From Alphaproteobacteria bacterium (GTDB lineage Bacteria > Pseudomonadota > Alphaproteobacteria > Micropepsales > Micropepsaceae): 6,227 bases of DNA. Shown one piece after another: positions 5,736 to 6,227 of this stretch. The position numbers were made by a program, and so were the translations under genes. How positions within the stretch are numbered: position 1 is the first letter of the stretch; each line of letters begins with the position of its first letter. The notes below the pieces were generated by a model. It ran no database searches. It saw only the letters and a program-made list of their open reading frames with translations, and was not told where the DNA came from. Where the stretch lies: contig JAEKMB010000247.1 of NCBI GenBank assembly GCA_019508105.1, positions 1 to 6,227 on the forward strand, written 5' to 3'.

Positions 5736-6227
5736 ATGAAGATCAATCCCAAGAAGTGCGTCGCCTGCGGCAACTGCACTTATGTCTGCCCGATGGGCGC
5801 GATCTATATCGATCCGGAGCTCAAGCGCGCCACCATCAACCGCGACGAATGCGTGGAGTGCTATGCCTGCTACAACGGGCTCAGCAAGGAAGTGCTGCCG
5901 CCCTCCACCGTGCGCTTCGTGCGCCGCACCCTGGCCAATTTCCGCATCCGCTTCGAGCCGGAGCCCGATGTCTGCCCCACCACCGCCTTTGAGCCCGACC
6001 AGCTGGAATGGCCGCGGGTGGTGCGCCGCGCCTTTTCCGATCCGCGCGTGCCGCATGAATCCACCGGCGTCTCCGGCCGCGGCACCGAAGAGGTCAAGAC
6101 CAACGACGTCACCGACCGCGTCGGCATCGGCCAGGTCGGCTTTACCATCGAACTGGGCCGGCCCGGCATCGGCGCCCGCTTCCGCGACTTCCAGGAAATG
6201 TCCCGCGCCCTGGCCAAGGCGGGCGTC
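5736..6227 (+). CDS. Ferredoxin-like protein with two [4Fe-4S] motifs plus conserved domain (partial)
   Basis: An open frame of 164 codons running off the right edge. The N-terminus is a bacterial ferredoxin-type domain. The first cluster motif is CVACGNCTYVCP (Cys8, 11, 14, 18). The second begins CVECYAC (Cys39, 42, 45), but the fourth Cys-Pro appears only at residue 80 (VCPTTAF), after a 34-residue stretch. Then come LEWPRVVRRAFSDP (90-103), STGVSGRGTEEVKTNDVT (109-126) and FTIELGRPGIGARFRDF (136-152), which I recall as a conserved region in an uncharacterised group of 4Fe-4S binding proteins. The function and redox partner are unknown; the protein is probably cytosolic, with no signal peptide. 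The start is strong: AAAGGA (5725-5730) lies 5 nt before the ATG. It has its own predicted promoter, so a link to the upstream aldolase-kinase pair is not implied. The missing C-terminus limits the call. Confidence 0.8.
   Translation, partial: MKINPKKCVACGNCTYVCPMGAIYIDPELKRATINRDECVECYACYNGLSKEVLPPSTVRFVRRTLANFRIRFEPEPDVCPTTAFEPDQLEWPRVVRRAFSDPRVPHESTGVSGRGTEEVKTNDVTDRVGIGQVGFTIELGRPGIGARFRDFQEMSRALAKAGV

Noticed and set aside
1..6227. Mobile element, CRISPR array, tRNA or attachment site
   Set aside because: I saw no direct-repeat array, transposase-like product, terminal inverted repeat pair or cloverleaf-like sequence in the window.

Overview
This window is GC-rich, tightly packed bacterial chromosome. 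Its gene families and the C/G-rich third codon positions fit an alphaproteobacterium (a Caulobacterales-, Rhizobiales- or Rhizomicrobium-like lineage). That placement is inferred from general family knowledge, not from a marker gene. I see no tRNA, rRNA, CRISPR array, insertion sequence, phage gene or plasmid origin.

Layout from left to right. (1) Positions 1-2006, minus strand: a three-gene operon read right to left. It runs from a short-chain dehydrogenase/reductase (1263-2006), to a multi-pass membrane protein that may be distantly flippase-like (322-1266), to the N-terminal part of an ArnT/PMT-type membrane glycosyltransferase that leaves the window at base 1. Both junctions are 4-bp ATGA stop/start overlaps, so the genes are probably translationally coupled. 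Together they suggest modification and membrane transfer of a lipid or polysaccharide precursor. (2) Positions 2095-3200, plus strand: a GNAT-like protein of a conserved ~380-residue family, here split in two. The first half ends at a TGA exactly where a conserved central stretch of about 18-19 residues should begin. The second half resumes in another frame, with an ATG overlapping that stop. A small deletion of about 55 bp is the simplest explanation. (3) Positions 3197-3568, minus strand: a small SprT-like zinc metallopeptidase that converges on the GNAT gene and overlaps it by 4 bp. (4) Positions 3765-5543, plus strand: a two-gene catabolic unit, KDPG aldolase then a PfkB-family kinase that is probably 2-keto-3-deoxygluconate kinase, 3 bp apart. 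The kinase would phosphorylate KDG and the aldolase would split KDPG into pyruvate and glyceraldehyde-3-phosphate, as at the end of uronate or Entner-Doudoroff breakdown. (5) Positions 5544-5735: an intergenic region holding a terminator-like hairpin, several dyads and a good sigma-70 promoter candidate. (6) Position 5736 to the right edge, plus strand: a ferredoxin-like protein with two [4Fe-4S] motifs, the second broken by an insertion, fused to a conserved domain of unknown function.

The points most worth a second look are the split GNAT gene, the interrupted second cluster motif of the ferredoxin-like protein, and the dyad lying over the -35 element of that gene's promoter.
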